Part shown: one piece after another, positions 20,861 to 27,940 of the stretch
How positions within the stretch are numbered: the stretch's first letter is position 1
Layout of the letters: each line of letters starts with the position of its first letter
Translations under genes and position numbers: made by a program
IMG/VR virus record: IMGVR_UViG_3300037504_000541
Location: 1 to 34,336 of that record
Reading direction: 5' to 3' (one strand)
Origin: a virus
DNA: 34,336 nucleotides
The notes under the pieces: generated by a model
The model's input: the letters and a program-made list of their open reading frames with translations, nothing else
Told to the model about the DNA's origin: nothing
Databases searched by the model: none

Positions 20861-21990
20861 TGCGAACATTTGCCTCGCTCTTTAGCGGCGGCGGTGGCGC
20901 TGATATTGGCGCGATTCAGGCAGGCTACACGCCGATATGGGCTGTCGAGTATGACGCAGCCATAGCCGCCTGGCACACGCACAACATGCCTGATGCACAG
21001 ATGATTGTGGGTCCTGTGCAGGATGTGGATTATGGCGCGTTGCCTGCTGTGGCCTGGTTGCACGCAAGCCCGCCGTGTCCGAATTTCAGCGTTGCTAAAA
21101 ACAATGCCACTGAAACTGAACTGGATATCGAGATGGCACGCGGCACGACCCGCGCAATCCAGGAACAGCAGCCGCATGTGTTTAGTCTGGAGCAGGTCTA
21201 TGGTTATCGCAATAGCGTGTCATTTGCGCTGATTGTGCAGGCATTGCGTGCTCTACGGTATGACGTGCAATGGTGGCATCTGAACGCTGCTGAATACGGC
21301 GTGCCCCAGACGCGCCGCCGTCTAATCCTGGTGGCGCGCCGTGACAGGTACGTGGTGCGGCCTGCTGCTACGCACTGCAAAGACGGGCGCGCTGACATGT
21401 TCGGCGGGCTGTTGCCGTGGATTGGATGGTATGAGGCAATACAGGATATCATAGACACCCTGCCAGATAGCGAATTCGCGCCGTGGCAACTGGCACGCCT
21501 GCCTGCGAATGTGCGAGAGAGCGTGCTGCTGAGCAATGCACGGACCGAATACAGCAACGGGTTGTTTTCTGGCACCGAGCCGTCATTATCAATCACACGA
21601 CAACACAACGGACGGTTGCGCGCACTGCTGCTGGACGGGCAGGCCAACGCCAATGGCACAACCTGCACGAGCGTCGCTGATTGCGTGCCTGCGTTTGCGG
21701 TCAAGGCCCAGTCAGGAGCACGACACGCGGCGCGGGCGGTGTTGATAGGAGACGGTGACACATACCGTCCGGTGGTTTCTGGCAACGAACCATCTCCTAC
21801 ACATGGCGCGAGCGCCATTGCTCGCGCACTGGTGCCACACCGCGTCGTGAAAATGACACCGCGTGCGCTGGCGCGCTTTCAATCATTCCCCGACTGGTAT
21901 GAACTGCCACAGCGCAATGCACTGGCGGGCAGGATTATCGGCAATGCGGTTCCGCCGCTGTTGATGCAGCGGGTGATGGAATCCCAATGA
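20857..21990 (+). CDS. C5-cytosine DNA methyltransferase (Dcm type, EQV variant)
   Basis: A 377-residue protein from the ATG at 20857. Motif I is LFSGGGGADIGAIQAG (residues 8-23), the catalytic loop ASPPCPNFS has its Cys at 74, motif VI is LEQV at 111-114 (normally ENV), motif VIII is QTRRR at 151-155, and motif X is IIGNAVPPLL near the C-terminus. The enzyme transfers methyl to cytosine C5. Gln for Asn in ENV is uncommon but conservative. The target-recognition region (about 180-320) is variable. An upstream in-frame ATG at 20800 is inside the 87-residue gene and is not preferred. It is the last gene of the rightward early operon. Confidence 0.9.
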   Translation: MMRTFASLFSGGGGADIGAIQAGYTPIWAVEYDAAIAAWHTHNMPDAQMIVGPVQDVDYGALPAVAWLHASPPCPNFSVAKNNATETELDIEMARGTTRAIQEQQPHVFSLEQVYGYRNSVSFALIVQALRALRYDVQWWHLNAAEYGVPQTRRRLILVARRDRYVVRPAATHCKDGRADMFGGLLPWIGWYEAIQDIIDTLPDSEFAPWQLARLPANVRESVLLSNARTEYSNGLFSGTEPSLSITRQHNGRLRALLLDGQANANGTTCTSVADCVPAFAVKAQSGARHAARAVLIGDGDTYRPVVSGNEPSPTHGASAIARALVPHRVVKMTPRALARFQSFPDWYELPQRNALAGRIIGNAVPPLLMQRVMESQ

Positions 21991-22033
21991 GGACCAATTA
22001 TGCAGTAATTTGCTATCATATCCCTCACAGCTC

Positions 22034-22069
22034 TTGACACCACTGTATCATAGTGCTACAATGGTGTCA
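22034..22069 (+). promoter_or_regulatory. Cassette promoter A with overlapping dyad operator
   Basis: TTGACA (22034-22039), 17 bases, then TGC-extended TACAAT (22057-22062). TGACACCA at 22035-22042 and TGGTGTCA at 22062-22069 form an eight-bp inverted repeat spanning the promoter, a probable repressor site. The leader carries TGAAT-type pentamer repeats at about 22074-22107. The identical element recurs at 23979 and 26044. Confidence 0.85.
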
Positions 22070-22118
22070 GTTGGATGAATTGAATGAATTGAATTGAATG
22101 AATTGAGAGGACAGAATA

Positions 22119-22691
22119 ATGACACGAATAATGAGCCAGGCACGGATCGATGCACTGAACGAACAGATGGTAGACGGGAAAACTGTACACGAGGTGGCGA
22201 GAGAGAATGGTCTGGAACTGGTTCGGTGGTACGACGAGAGCGGCGGACTCTACAGAGACTACGACGGATATCTGGTGTTTGGATGGAACGAGGGTATAGA
22301 GATAGGTTTCGATGACCAGGTTTACGACGCAGATGGATGTTTATTATATTATGGCGACTACCCGACAATCCGTAGCTGGATTGACGGCTATCTGGAAACT
22401 GACATTGCAACTCTCGCCGACAAACTGCTGGCGGAAGATCCAAAGCGCACGCCAGCCTATGCCCGCGCTGTTGCGGGCGCAATGCTCGTGATGTTCTGGT
22501 CGCTAGAGCGCGAACGCCTGGATCACGCGGCAATGAATAGCACGCTCCCTGCCGACCTGGAATCGCTCTATGACCAGGTGTGCGCAGCCGAGGAAACGCC
22601 CTCGGGCTATGTGAACGACGTGATTGACCTGTCGGGCAATCGCGCCATCTGGAACGATGTGGACACACTGCGAGTAGGCCGTATGCCGTAA
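22119..22691 (+). CDS. Cassette protein A (190 aa, unknown)
   Basis: A 190-residue acidic protein. The first 55 or so residues (MTRIMSQARIDALNEQMVDG, then KTVHEVARENGLELVRWYDE and GGLYRDYDGYLVFGW) are shared with the two 77-residue proteins at 24064 and 26129. The remaining 130 are unique and include a helical bundle (RAVAGAMLVMFWSLERERLDH). The shared part has beta-strand and acidic character with no known family. GAGAGG precedes the ATG. It is the full-length or ancestral form of the duplicated gene. Confidence 0.75.
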   Translation: MTRIMSQARIDALNEQMVDGKTVHEVARENGLELVRWYDESGGLYRDYDGYLVFGWNEGIEIGFDDQVYDADGCLLYYGDYPTIRSWIDGYLETDIATLADKLLAEDPKRTPAYARAVAGAMLVMFWSLERERLDHAAMNSTLPADLESLYDQVCAAEETPSGYVNDVIDLSGNRAIWNDVDTLRVGRMP

Positions 22692-22712
22692 GAGACAGAC
22701 AAAAAATTACAC

Positions 22713-22730
22713 GGGCGGCGCAAGCTGCCC
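22713..22730 (+). promoter_or_regulatory. Hairpin with GCAA tetraloop
   Basis: GGGCGGC-gcaa-GCTGCCC forms a seven-bp stem with one G-U pair and a GNRA-type loop, between the stop at 22691 and the ribosome site of the gene at 22751. Possible mRNA stability or attenuation element. Confidence 0.45.
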
Positions 22731-22750
22731 ATAGCAACACAGGAGATAAT

Positions 22751-22999
22751 ATGATGACCAAACCACAACCAACACAAGAGGCAATCATAAAACGAATGAC
22801 AGATCGAACTATATGTATCACAGTACACACACCCGACGCGCTGTCGATTGTAGATACAGCGTGTCAGTTTGGCACAGTGTATAAATCCATGACACAGGCA
22901 AACAGGCATGATTTGGTTGTTGGCGATGGGTACGACGTGGTAGAGGTGTTGCAATATCTGAAAGGAGAATTGTATGCAACGAGCAATCAATATTTTTGA
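22751..22999 (+). CDS. Small hypothetical protein (82 aa)
   Basis: An 82-residue protein with AGGAG before the ATGATG start. The sequence (EAIIKRMTDRTICITVHTPD, then LVVGDGYDVVEVLQYLKGEL) is alpha/beta with no recognisable motif. It overlaps the next gene by 26 bases, and that gene's ribosome site (AAAGGAG) lies within its end. Confidence 0.68.
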   Translation: MMTKPQPTQEAIIKRMTDRTICITVHTPDALSIVDTACQFGTVYKSMTQANRHDLVVGDGYDVVEVLQYLKGELYATSNQYF

Positions 23000-23243
23000 T
23001 TATGCAGCGATTATCGAAAACCGACAGGATGTCGTCATTTTATTGCAACCCCACCTGACGACGGAGCAGGTCAGAGCAGAGCAGACTCTTGATGGAATGG
23101 CATTGCGCCTGGTAGACATTCCTGATAAGCAATTCAATGCAATTCTAGAGATCCTGCGCAATGGGAAGGGCAAGCAGCCAGGTATCCCAAAACACAAACT
23201 TCGAATCTACGAACGTAAAAAAAGCGGTTGGAAGCGAGTCTGA
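22974..23243 (+). CDS. Small hypothetical protein (89 aa)
   Basis: An 89-residue protein with AAGGAG placed seven bases before the ATG. It starts MQRAINIFDYAAIIENRQDV and ends with a very basic tail (KQPGIPKHKLRIYERKKSGW), suggesting nucleic-acid contact. No family is recognised. Downstream is the first copy of the cassette leader hairpin. Confidence 0.68.
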   Translation: MQRAINIFDYAAIIENRQDVVILLQPHLTTEQVRAEQTLDGMALRLVDIPDKQFNAILEILRNGKGKQPGIPKHKLRIYERKKSGWKRV

Positions 23244-23267
23244 TCTAAACAATTCAATTATACGCCC

Positions 23268-23290
23268 GCCCGGAGGCATCGTATCCGGGC
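23268..23290 (+). promoter_or_regulatory. Cassette leader hairpin, copy 1
   Basis: GCCCGGA and TCCGGGC with a nine-base loop lie 12 bases upstream of the ribosome site of pentapeptide-repeat gene 2. The same hairpin precedes pentapeptide-repeat gene 3 (24314-24336) and stands alone at 26379-26401. Conservation in front of different genes suggests a leader regulating translation or mRNA stability. Confidence 0.65.
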
Positions 23291-23316
23291 TGGCAGTATA
23301 TAGGAGGGTAACCATA

Positions 23317-23916
23317 ATGGACATACAAAACATCTTGCATGCACATCAGTTGTGGCTGATGAACCCGCATCAGTATGGTGCTAGCTATGCCAACCTGCGC
23401 AAGGTCGACCTGCGCAGGGCTGACCTGCGCAGGGCCGACCTGCGCAGGGTCAACCTACGCATGGCAGACTTGCGCGGGGCTGCCCTAAGTAGGTCCGACC
23501 TACGCAAGGCAGACTTGCGCAGGGCAGACTTGCGCGAGGCCATCCTGCGTTATGCTGACCTGATCGAGGTGAGTATGAGCGGAGCTGTTCTGCACGGTGC
23601 CGACCTGAGCGGTGCTAACCTGTGTTGGGCCGACTTGAGCGGGGCAGACTTTCGCGGTGCAGACCTGCGCTACTCCGTCCTGAGCTATGCCGACCTGATC
23701 GGGGCCATCCTGAGCAACACCGACCTGAGCTACGCAAACCTGAGCGAGGCCGACTTTCGCTATGCCGACCTGAGCGGGGCTGACCTGAGTTACGCCATCT
23801 TGAGCTATACCGACTTGAGCGGCGCAAACCTCGATGGTGCCGACCTGAGCGGGGCCATAACTACGGGCACTATCGGGTTGGAGTCGGCACCTGGCATGAA
23901 CGGGGTGTCAGGATGA
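23317..23916 (+). CDS. Pentapeptide-repeat protein 2
   Basis: A 199-residue protein from the ATG at 23317 (AGGAGGG seven bases upstream), in place of a longer frame that would start inside the upstream gene. The opening [20 protein letters not shown] is followed by about 32 pentapeptides (A-D/N-L-x-x), first Arg-rich (ADLRR repeats), then Ser/Gly-rich (ADLSG), interrupted by LIEVSMS. The ending is [13 protein letters not shown] then MNGVSG. A right-handed quadrilateral beta-helix is expected, with a basic first half and more neutral second half. It groups with protein 3 rather than 1 and 4. Molecular target unknown. Confidence 0.9.
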   Translation: MDIQNILHAHQLWLMNPHQYGASYANLRKVDLRRADLRRADLRRVNLRMADLRGAALSRSDLRKADLRRADLREAILRYADLIEVSMSGAVLHGADLSGANLCWADLSGADFRGADLRYSVLSYADLIGAILSNTDLSYANLSEADFRYADLSGADLSYAILSYTDLSGANLDGADLSGAITTGTIGLESAPGMNGVSG

Positions 23917-23932
23917 ACAACACCCCGTTCAT
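23896..23932 (+). terminator. Hairpin over the stop codon of pentapeptide-repeat gene 2
   Basis: ATGAACGGGGTGT pairs perfectly with ACACCCCGTTCAT (13 bp, 11-base loop), enclosing the TGA stop. No U-tract follows, so it is terminator-like only. The same structure, with one G-U pair, follows pentapeptide-repeat gene 4 (25943-25979). Confidence 0.55.
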
Positions 23933-23978
23933 CTATGACCAATTATGCAGTAATTTGCTATCATATCCCTCACAGCTC

Positions 23979-24014
23979 TTGACACCACTGTATCATAGTG
24001 CTACAATGGTGTCA
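23979..24014 (+). promoter_or_regulatory. Cassette promoter B with dyad operator
   Basis: TTGACA (23979-23984), 17 bases, TACAAT (24002-24007), with TGACACCA (23980-23987) and TGGTGTCA (24007-24014) as inverted repeats, identical to promoter A. Confidence 0.85.
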
Positions 24015-24063
24015 GTTGGATGAATTGAATGAATTGAATTGAATGAATTGAGAGGACAGAATA

Positions 24064-24297
24064 ATGACACGAATAATGAGCCAGGCACGGATCGATGCAC
24101 TGAACGAACAGATGGTAGACGGGAAAACTGTACACGAGGTGGCGAGAGAGAATGGTCTGGAACTGGTTCGGTGGTACGACGAGAGCGGCGGACTCTACAG
24201 AGACTACGACGGATATCTGGTATTTGGATGGGTATATGGAGACGAGGGGTTCGATGACCAGATTAGCGATGACGATATTGACGATGACCATGTGTAA
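24064..24297 (+). CDS. Cassette protein B (77 aa, truncated paralogue)
   Basis: A 77-residue protein identical in its first 55 or so residues to the 190-residue cassette protein A, then ending in an acidic tail (DDQISDDDIDDDHV). It lacks the helical domain of protein A. It is identical to the protein at 26129. The strongly acidic end is unusual and could mimic nucleic acid, which is speculation. Its start and ribosome site are shared with the other copies. Confidence 0.72.
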   Translation: MTRIMSQARIDALNEQMVDGKTVHEVARENGLELVRWYDESGGLYRDYDGYLVFGWVYGDEGFDDQISDDDIDDDHV

Positions 24298-24313
24298 CTG
24301 ATGTTTTACGCCC

Positions 24314-24336
24314 GCCCGGAGGCATCGTATCCGGGC
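24314..24336 (+). promoter_or_regulatory. Cassette leader hairpin, copy 2
   Basis: The same GCCCGGA/TCCGGGC stem with nine-base loop as at 23268, followed directly by the AGGAGG ribosome site of pentapeptide-repeat gene 3. Confidence 0.65.
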
Positions 24337-24348
24337 AGGAGGCTACAG

Positions 24349-25074
24349 ATGATTGATCTGCAAAACATTTTACAGTCACACAATATGTGGCTGATGAACC
24401 CGCATCAGGATGGTGCTAGCTATGCTGACCTACGCATGGCCGACCTACGCATGGCCGACCTGCGCAGGGCCGACCTGCGCATGGCCGACCTGCGCAGGGC
24501 CGACCTGCGCATGGCCGACCTGCGCAGGGCCGACCTGCGCAGGGCGGCCATGAGCAATGCCGACCTATACAAAGCCGACTTGCGCAGGGCTGATCTGCGC
24601 AGGGCCGACCTGCGTTATGCTGACCTGATCGAGGTGAGTATGAGCGACGCTATTCTGTACACTGCCGACCTGAACTATGCCAATCTACGCAACGCAGACC
24701 TGAGCGGTGCCAACCTGATCAGTGCTAACCTGCGCTGGGCCGTCCTGTGCTATGCCGACCTGAGTGATGCCAACCTGAGCGGTGCTAACCTGTGTTGGGC
24801 CAACCTCAGCGAGGCCGACTTGCGCTATGCCGACCTGAGTGATGCCAACCTGAGCGGGGCAGACTTGAGTGATGCAGACCTGAGCATGGCCAACCTCAGA
24901 GGGGCCATCCTGAGCGGTGCCATCCTGAGCGGTGCCATCCTGAGCGGTGCCAACCTGAGAGGGGCCGACCTGAGCGGGGCCGACTTGAGTGATGCAGACC
25001 TGAGCGGGGCCATAACTACGGGCACTATCGGGTTGGAGTCGGCACCTGGTTTCATGTGCGAGGTGTCAGGATGA
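24349..25074 (+). CDS. Pentapeptide-repeat protein 3
   Basis: A 241-residue protein from the ATG at 24349 (AGGAGG upstream), the longest of the four, with about 40 pentapeptides, roughly ten turns of a quadrilateral beta-helix. The N-terminal part alternates ADLRM and ADLRR and is basic; the C-terminal part is [22 protein letters not shown] interrupts the series at the same place as in protein 2. It ends [13 protein letters not shown] then EVSG. Within it, three perfect 30-bp DNA repeats (24451-24540) show recent expansion. The excisionase-like gene starts at its stop (ATGA). Confidence 0.9.
   Translation: MIDLQNILQSHNMWLMNPHQDGASYADLRMADLRMADLRRADLRMADLRRADLRMADLRRADLRRAAMSNADLYKADLRRADLRRADLRYADLIEVSMSDAILYTADLNYANLRNADLSGANLISANLRWAVLCYADLSDANLSGANLCWANLSEADLRYADLSDANLSGADLSDADLSMANLRGAILSGAILSGAILSGANLRGADLSGADLSDADLSGAITTGTIGLESAPGFMCEVSG
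24451..24540 (+). repeat. Three perfect 30-bp tandem repeats inside pentapeptide-repeat gene 3
   Basis: Units at 24451-24480, 24481-24510 and 24511-24540 are identical and each encodes two pentapeptides ([10 protein letters not shown]). Gain or loss of units keeps the frame and changes the beta-helix length by half a turn per unit. Confidence 0.9.
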
Positions 25075-25310
25075 CTGACACTACTATGACCACAGCCGAG
25101 GTTGCCGAATTTCTCGGCGTCCGCGTGCACACGGTGTATACATATATCCGTCGCGGACGCCTGGAACGTGTACCAAGCACTGGCCGTACGGCTCGCATTA
25201 CCCGCGACAGCGTGGAACGCTATGCCGCCGAGCGTGGTCAGCGGGCACGGAAACCGATGGAGGAACTCAGCGAACGGCAGCAGTATAGGCGAAAAACGAA
25301 AACTAGTTGA
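25071..25310 (+). CDS. Excisionase/MerR-like helix-turn-helix protein
   Basis: A 79-residue protein. [20 protein letters not shown] then [29 protein letters not shown] is the standard excisionase-family DNA-binding domain (HTH_17). Such proteins bend DNA at attachment sites or act as small regulators. The ATG at 25071 overlaps the stop of pentapeptide-repeat gene 3 (ATGA); the in-frame ATG at 25056 is less likely. No integrase is in the window, so it may regulate the cassette region instead of controlling excision. Confidence 0.8.
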   Translation: MTDTTMTTAEVAEFLGVRVHTVYTYIRRGRLERVPSTGRTARITRDSVERYAAERGQRARKPMEELSERQQYRRKTKTS

Positions 25311-25321
25311 ATAGGGGAATA

Positions 25322-25963
25322 ATGGACATGCAAAACATTTTGCATGCACATCAGTTGTGGCTGCAAAATCCACATCAGGATGGTGCAAAACCCGCCAATC
25401 TCCGCGGTGTTAACCTGCGCGGTACCAACCTGAACGGGGCTGACCTGCGCGGTGCAGACCTGCGCATGGCCAACCTGAGCGGTGCTAATCTGCGCTGGGC
25501 CATCCTGAGCGGGGCTGACCTGCGCAGGGCTGACTTGCGTAGTGCCGACATGAGCAGGGCCAATCTGAGCGGTGCCAACCTGCGCAGGGCTGACTTGCGT
25601 AGTGCCGACATGAGCAAGACCGATTTGCACATTGCAGACCTGTTCAATACCAACCTGAGTCATGCCATCCTGCGTTATTCCGACATAAGCAAGACCGACA
25701 TGATCGGGGCCGATCTGCGCGGTGCAGACCTGAGCGGGTCAAACCTACGCAACACTAACCTGAGCTACGCCAACCTGAGCGGTGCCGACCTGAGCGGCGC
25801 AGACCTGAGCGGCGCAGACCTGAACGTCGCCATCTTGAGCGGTGCCAACCTGAGCGGCGCAGACCTGCGCATGGCTGATCTGCGCATGGCTGATCTGCGC
25901 AGTGCCATAACTACGGGCACTATCGGGTTGGATGTGATTGGTATGAATGGGGTGCCAGGATGA
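25322..25963 (+). CDS. Pentapeptide-repeat protein 4
   Basis: A 213-residue protein from the ATG at 25322 (AGGGG four to five bases upstream). Its opening ([20 protein letters not shown], then [23 protein letters not shown]) and ending ([14 protein letters not shown]) match the minus-strand protein 1, so these two form one subfamily. About 34 pentapeptides lie between. A 60-bp segment encoding [12 protein letters not shown] occurs twice in tandem. It lies 12 bases after the excisionase-like gene and is followed by a hairpin (25943-25979) and cassette C. Confidence 0.9.
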   Translation: MDMQNILHAHQLWLQNPHQDGAKPANLRGVNLRGTNLNGADLRGADLRMANLSGANLRWAILSGADLRRADLRSADMSRANLSGANLRRADLRSADMSKTDLHIADLFNTNLSHAILRYSDISKTDMIGADLRGADLSGSNLRNTNLSYANLSGADLSGADLSGADLNVAILSGANLSGADLRMADLRMADLRSAITTGTIGLDVIGMNGVPG

Positions 25964-26043
25964 ACGACACCCCGTTCATCTATGACCATCGTGAATAACC
26001 AATATATTTATGCAGTAATTTTCTATCATATCCCTCGCAGCTC

Positions 26044-26079
26044 TTGACACCACTGTATCATAGTGCTACAATGGTGTCA
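26044..26079 (+). promoter_or_regulatory. Cassette promoter C with dyad operator
   Basis: TTGACA (26044-26049), 17 bases, TACAAT (26067-26072), with the TGACACCA/TGGTGTCA inverted repeat ending at 26079, identical to copies A and B. Confidence 0.85.
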
Positions 26080-26128
26080 GTTGGATGAATTGAATGAATT
26101 GAATTGAATGAATTGAGAGGACAGAATA

Positions 26129-26362
26129 ATGACACGAATAATGAGCCAGGCACGGATCGATGCACTGAACGAACAGATGGTAGACGGGAAAACTGTACAC
26201 GAGGTGGCGAGAGAGAATGGTCTGGAACTGGTTCGGTGGTACGACGAGAGCGGCGGACTCTACAGAGACTACGACGGATATCTGGTATTTGGATGGGTAT
26301 ATGGAGACGAGGGGTTCGATGACCAGATTAGCGATGACGATATTGACGATGACCATGTGTAA
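26129..26362 (+). CDS. Cassette protein C (77 aa, identical to cassette protein B)
   Basis: The predicted protein is identical to that at 24064-24297, including the acidic tail. It is the last rightward gene before the convergent tail operon. Because no pentapeptide-repeat gene follows, this copy shows that the promoter-plus-small-gene unit can exist without a cargo gene. Confidence 0.7.
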   Translation: MTRIMSQARIDALNEQMVDGKTVHEVARENGLELVRWYDESGGLYRDYDGYLVFGWVYGDEGFDDQISDDDIDDDHV

Positions 26363-26378
26363 CTAATGTTTTACGCCC

Positions 26379-26401
26379 GCCCGGAGGCATCGTATCCGGG
26401 C
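26379..26401 (+). promoter_or_regulatory. Cassette leader hairpin, copy 3 (orphan)
   Basis: The GCCCGGA/TCCGGGC hairpin is followed by CAGGAG but no start codon or ORF. It appears to be the broken end of a cassette. Confidence 0.6.
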
Positions 26402-26420
26402 AGGAGAAAAATAAAAAAAC

Positions 26421-26455
26421 CAGGAACGCCAGTGGGTAATCCACTGGCGTTCCTG
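26421..26455 (-). terminator. Rho-independent terminator of the leftward tail operon
   Basis: A 15-bp perfect stem (26421-26435 with 26441-26455, five-base loop). On the minus strand it is followed by GG then a run of T (complement of 26404-26419), the textbook intrinsic terminator. It ends the tail genes and shields the cassette region. Confidence 0.88.
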
Positions 26456-26480
26456 TAAGTCCCCGTCAATCCCAACCTAA

Positions 26481-26783
26481 TTATACCACATTTCCTGTGT
26501 TTTCGGCATACGCATTTGCGTATGCATCCCACACACTACCGACCGCTGTGTCCAACGCGGTATCTGTCTCGTCGGTAGCATAATATGCTATCGCATAACT
26601 CATCAGGTTGGTATGTCGCTCTGGTTCACGCAGCACTGCGTGTGCAAGCGCAATACGGTTCGCGTGGTTATCCGTCGTGTCTGGTTCGGCACTGATGCTA
26701 ATTGCCGACTGAACCAGCGAGACCATACACTGCTGCCGAAAAATCGTTGTTTCAGCCAGTGAATACGTGTCTGTGTATCCCAT
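26481..26783 (-). CDS. Hypothetical protein ending the tail operon (100 aa)
   Basis: A 100-residue mostly helical protein (MGYTDTYSLAETTIFRQQCM, then LVQSAISISAEPDT and ETDTALDTAVGSVWDAYANA). The second ATG of an ATGATG pair (26783) is preferred because GGAGG is five bases upstream of it. No family is recognised. Position after the fibre gene suggests a structural or fibre-accessory role. Confidence 0.7.
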   Translation of the reverse strand: MGYTDTYSLAETTIFRQQCMVSLVQSAISISAEPDTTDNHANRIALAHAVLREPERHTNLMSYAIAYYATDETDTALDTAVGSVWDAYANAYAENTGNVV

Positions 26784-26793
26784 CATCTCCTCC

Positions 26794-27936
26794 TTACAAT
26801 TCCGCATCAACCTCAAACAACGTTGACGTAGACCCTATACGCAATTGGTACATCGTGCCAGTTGTAAAGCTACCTGTTTTTGTTGCATACAGGTTAAACA
26901 CATTTCCAACCAGACGATATGCATAAAGGCTGGTTGGAACTATAGTTGATGTGGCATAGAACTCAAACAGGTTTGCCGCTGTTGTTAACACTGGAAATGT
27001 ACGCAAATTGATCGGGAGATTAAAGATCGCAATTGCATCATTGCTATTTATCCCCATTCCAAAACCCAGCCTGGTAAATCCCACAGCCTCATCAGCAAAG
27101 CAATACCGTTGACACAATGCCAACTCTTCGCCTACACCACGCTGCTGAAACGTGCTTGCGCTTTCACCTGCTTCTAGCTGTACAGCTTCCAGGTCGAGTG
27201 TGACGTTCTGCGCCAGTGTTGACTCGCTCCACACCACCACAAACACGTTGGTCATAGACGCGCTCATATTGGCACTTGTGGTGAGGCTGAAGTCCTCCCA
27301 GTTAGTGCCATCGCAGGCCACGCTACCTACCCCCTCTACCACCAGGTTTGACGACGCAAAAAAGCCGCCCACCGTGTAGCTCGCGCTTGTCCAGTCGTTG
27401 ATAACGTCTTTTGCCGTATCAGAGAAGTGGGGATCGGGGTCGGTTGACGCATCTCCATCTTCGGTGCCTGTCCAGGATAGAATAGCGAAGCGCGCATTGC
27501 CGCTGGCCGAAAGCCGGGCGCGACCCGAGAGGGTGGCCTTTTGCCCTCGGAGCTGGCGACAGTTTACCCCTTCGATGATTTGCACCAGTCCGATCCGTTG
27601 AGCGGTCGCGTTCGGTTGAGTAAGACGGCAAGCATATCGTTGGCTGCTGCCGTCGGTTCGGGCTACGTTGATGGCTGCAGTTTGGTATAGCGCATACCAA
27701 CGGTCTGGGGCGTAATCAAATTCGCTAACGCTGGTATGACTCGTTCCGCGCTGCCAGACGGCAAAGTTACCGTTAAGGAGTAGATTTTCCACACCCCCAC
27801 CGCCTAGCGGCATTTCTGCACCTGCACTATCCTGCGCATATAGTTTTTTATCATCACGAGCATACAATGCTACGTATCCGCTGTCAGGTGTATCTGGTGA
27901 ACTGCTGTTTTCAGCAAGCAAGTGTTTTGCACTCAT
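26794..27936 (-). CDS. Tail fibre / receptor-binding-type protein
   Basis: A 380-residue protein. The N-terminus (SGYVALYARDDKKLYAQDSA, then GAEMPLGGGG) is the attachment-type motif common in phage tail fibres. The rest is beta-rich: LLLNGNFAVWQRGTSH opens a carbohydrate-binding-module-like domain with SASYTVGGFF and VTLDLEAVQLEAGESAS, the jelly-roll pattern seen in phage receptor-binding proteins. It is likely to contact the host surface at the tail tip. AGGATG precedes the ATG at 27936. Confidence 0.8.
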   Translation of the reverse strand: MSAKHLLAENSSSPDTPDSGYVALYARDDKKLYAQDSAGAEMPLGGGGVENLLLNGNFAVWQRGTSHTSVSEFDYAPDRWYALYQTAAINVARTDGSSQRYACRLTQPNATAQRIGLVQIIEGVNCRQLRGQKATLSGRARLSASGNARFAILSWTGTEDGDASTDPDPHFSDTAKDVINDWTSASYTVGGFFASSNLVVEGVGSVACDGTNWEDFSLTTSANMSASMTNVFVVVWSESTLAQNVTLDLEAVQLEAGESASTFQQRGVGEELALCQRYCFADEAVGFTRLGFGMGINSNDAIAIFNLPINLRTFPVLTTAANLFEFYATSTIVPTSLYAYRLVGNVFNLYATKTGSFTTGTMYQLRIGSTSTLFEVDAEL

Positions 27937-27940
27937 GAAT

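Larger units (their letters stand above)
23944..24341 (+). repeat. 398-bp direct repeat, copy B of the cassette
   Basis: This block matches 26009-26406 without a gap and with about three differences by eye. It contains the promoter/operator, the 77-residue gene and the leader hairpin. The first part also matches 21999 to about 22283 (cassette A). The near-identity indicates recent duplication or ongoing recombination. Confidence 0.9.
26009..26406 (+). repeat. 398-bp direct repeat, copy C of the cassette
   Basis: Gap-free copy of 23944-24341. In this copy the leader hairpin is not followed by a pentapeptide-repeat gene; after CAGGAG the sequence turns into the A-rich side of the tail operon terminator. 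Confidence 0.9.

Noticed and set aside
23317-25963. Short periodic repeats resembling a CRISPR array
   Set aside because: The 15- and 30-bp periodicity is the coding pattern of pentapeptide repeats; there are no spacers.
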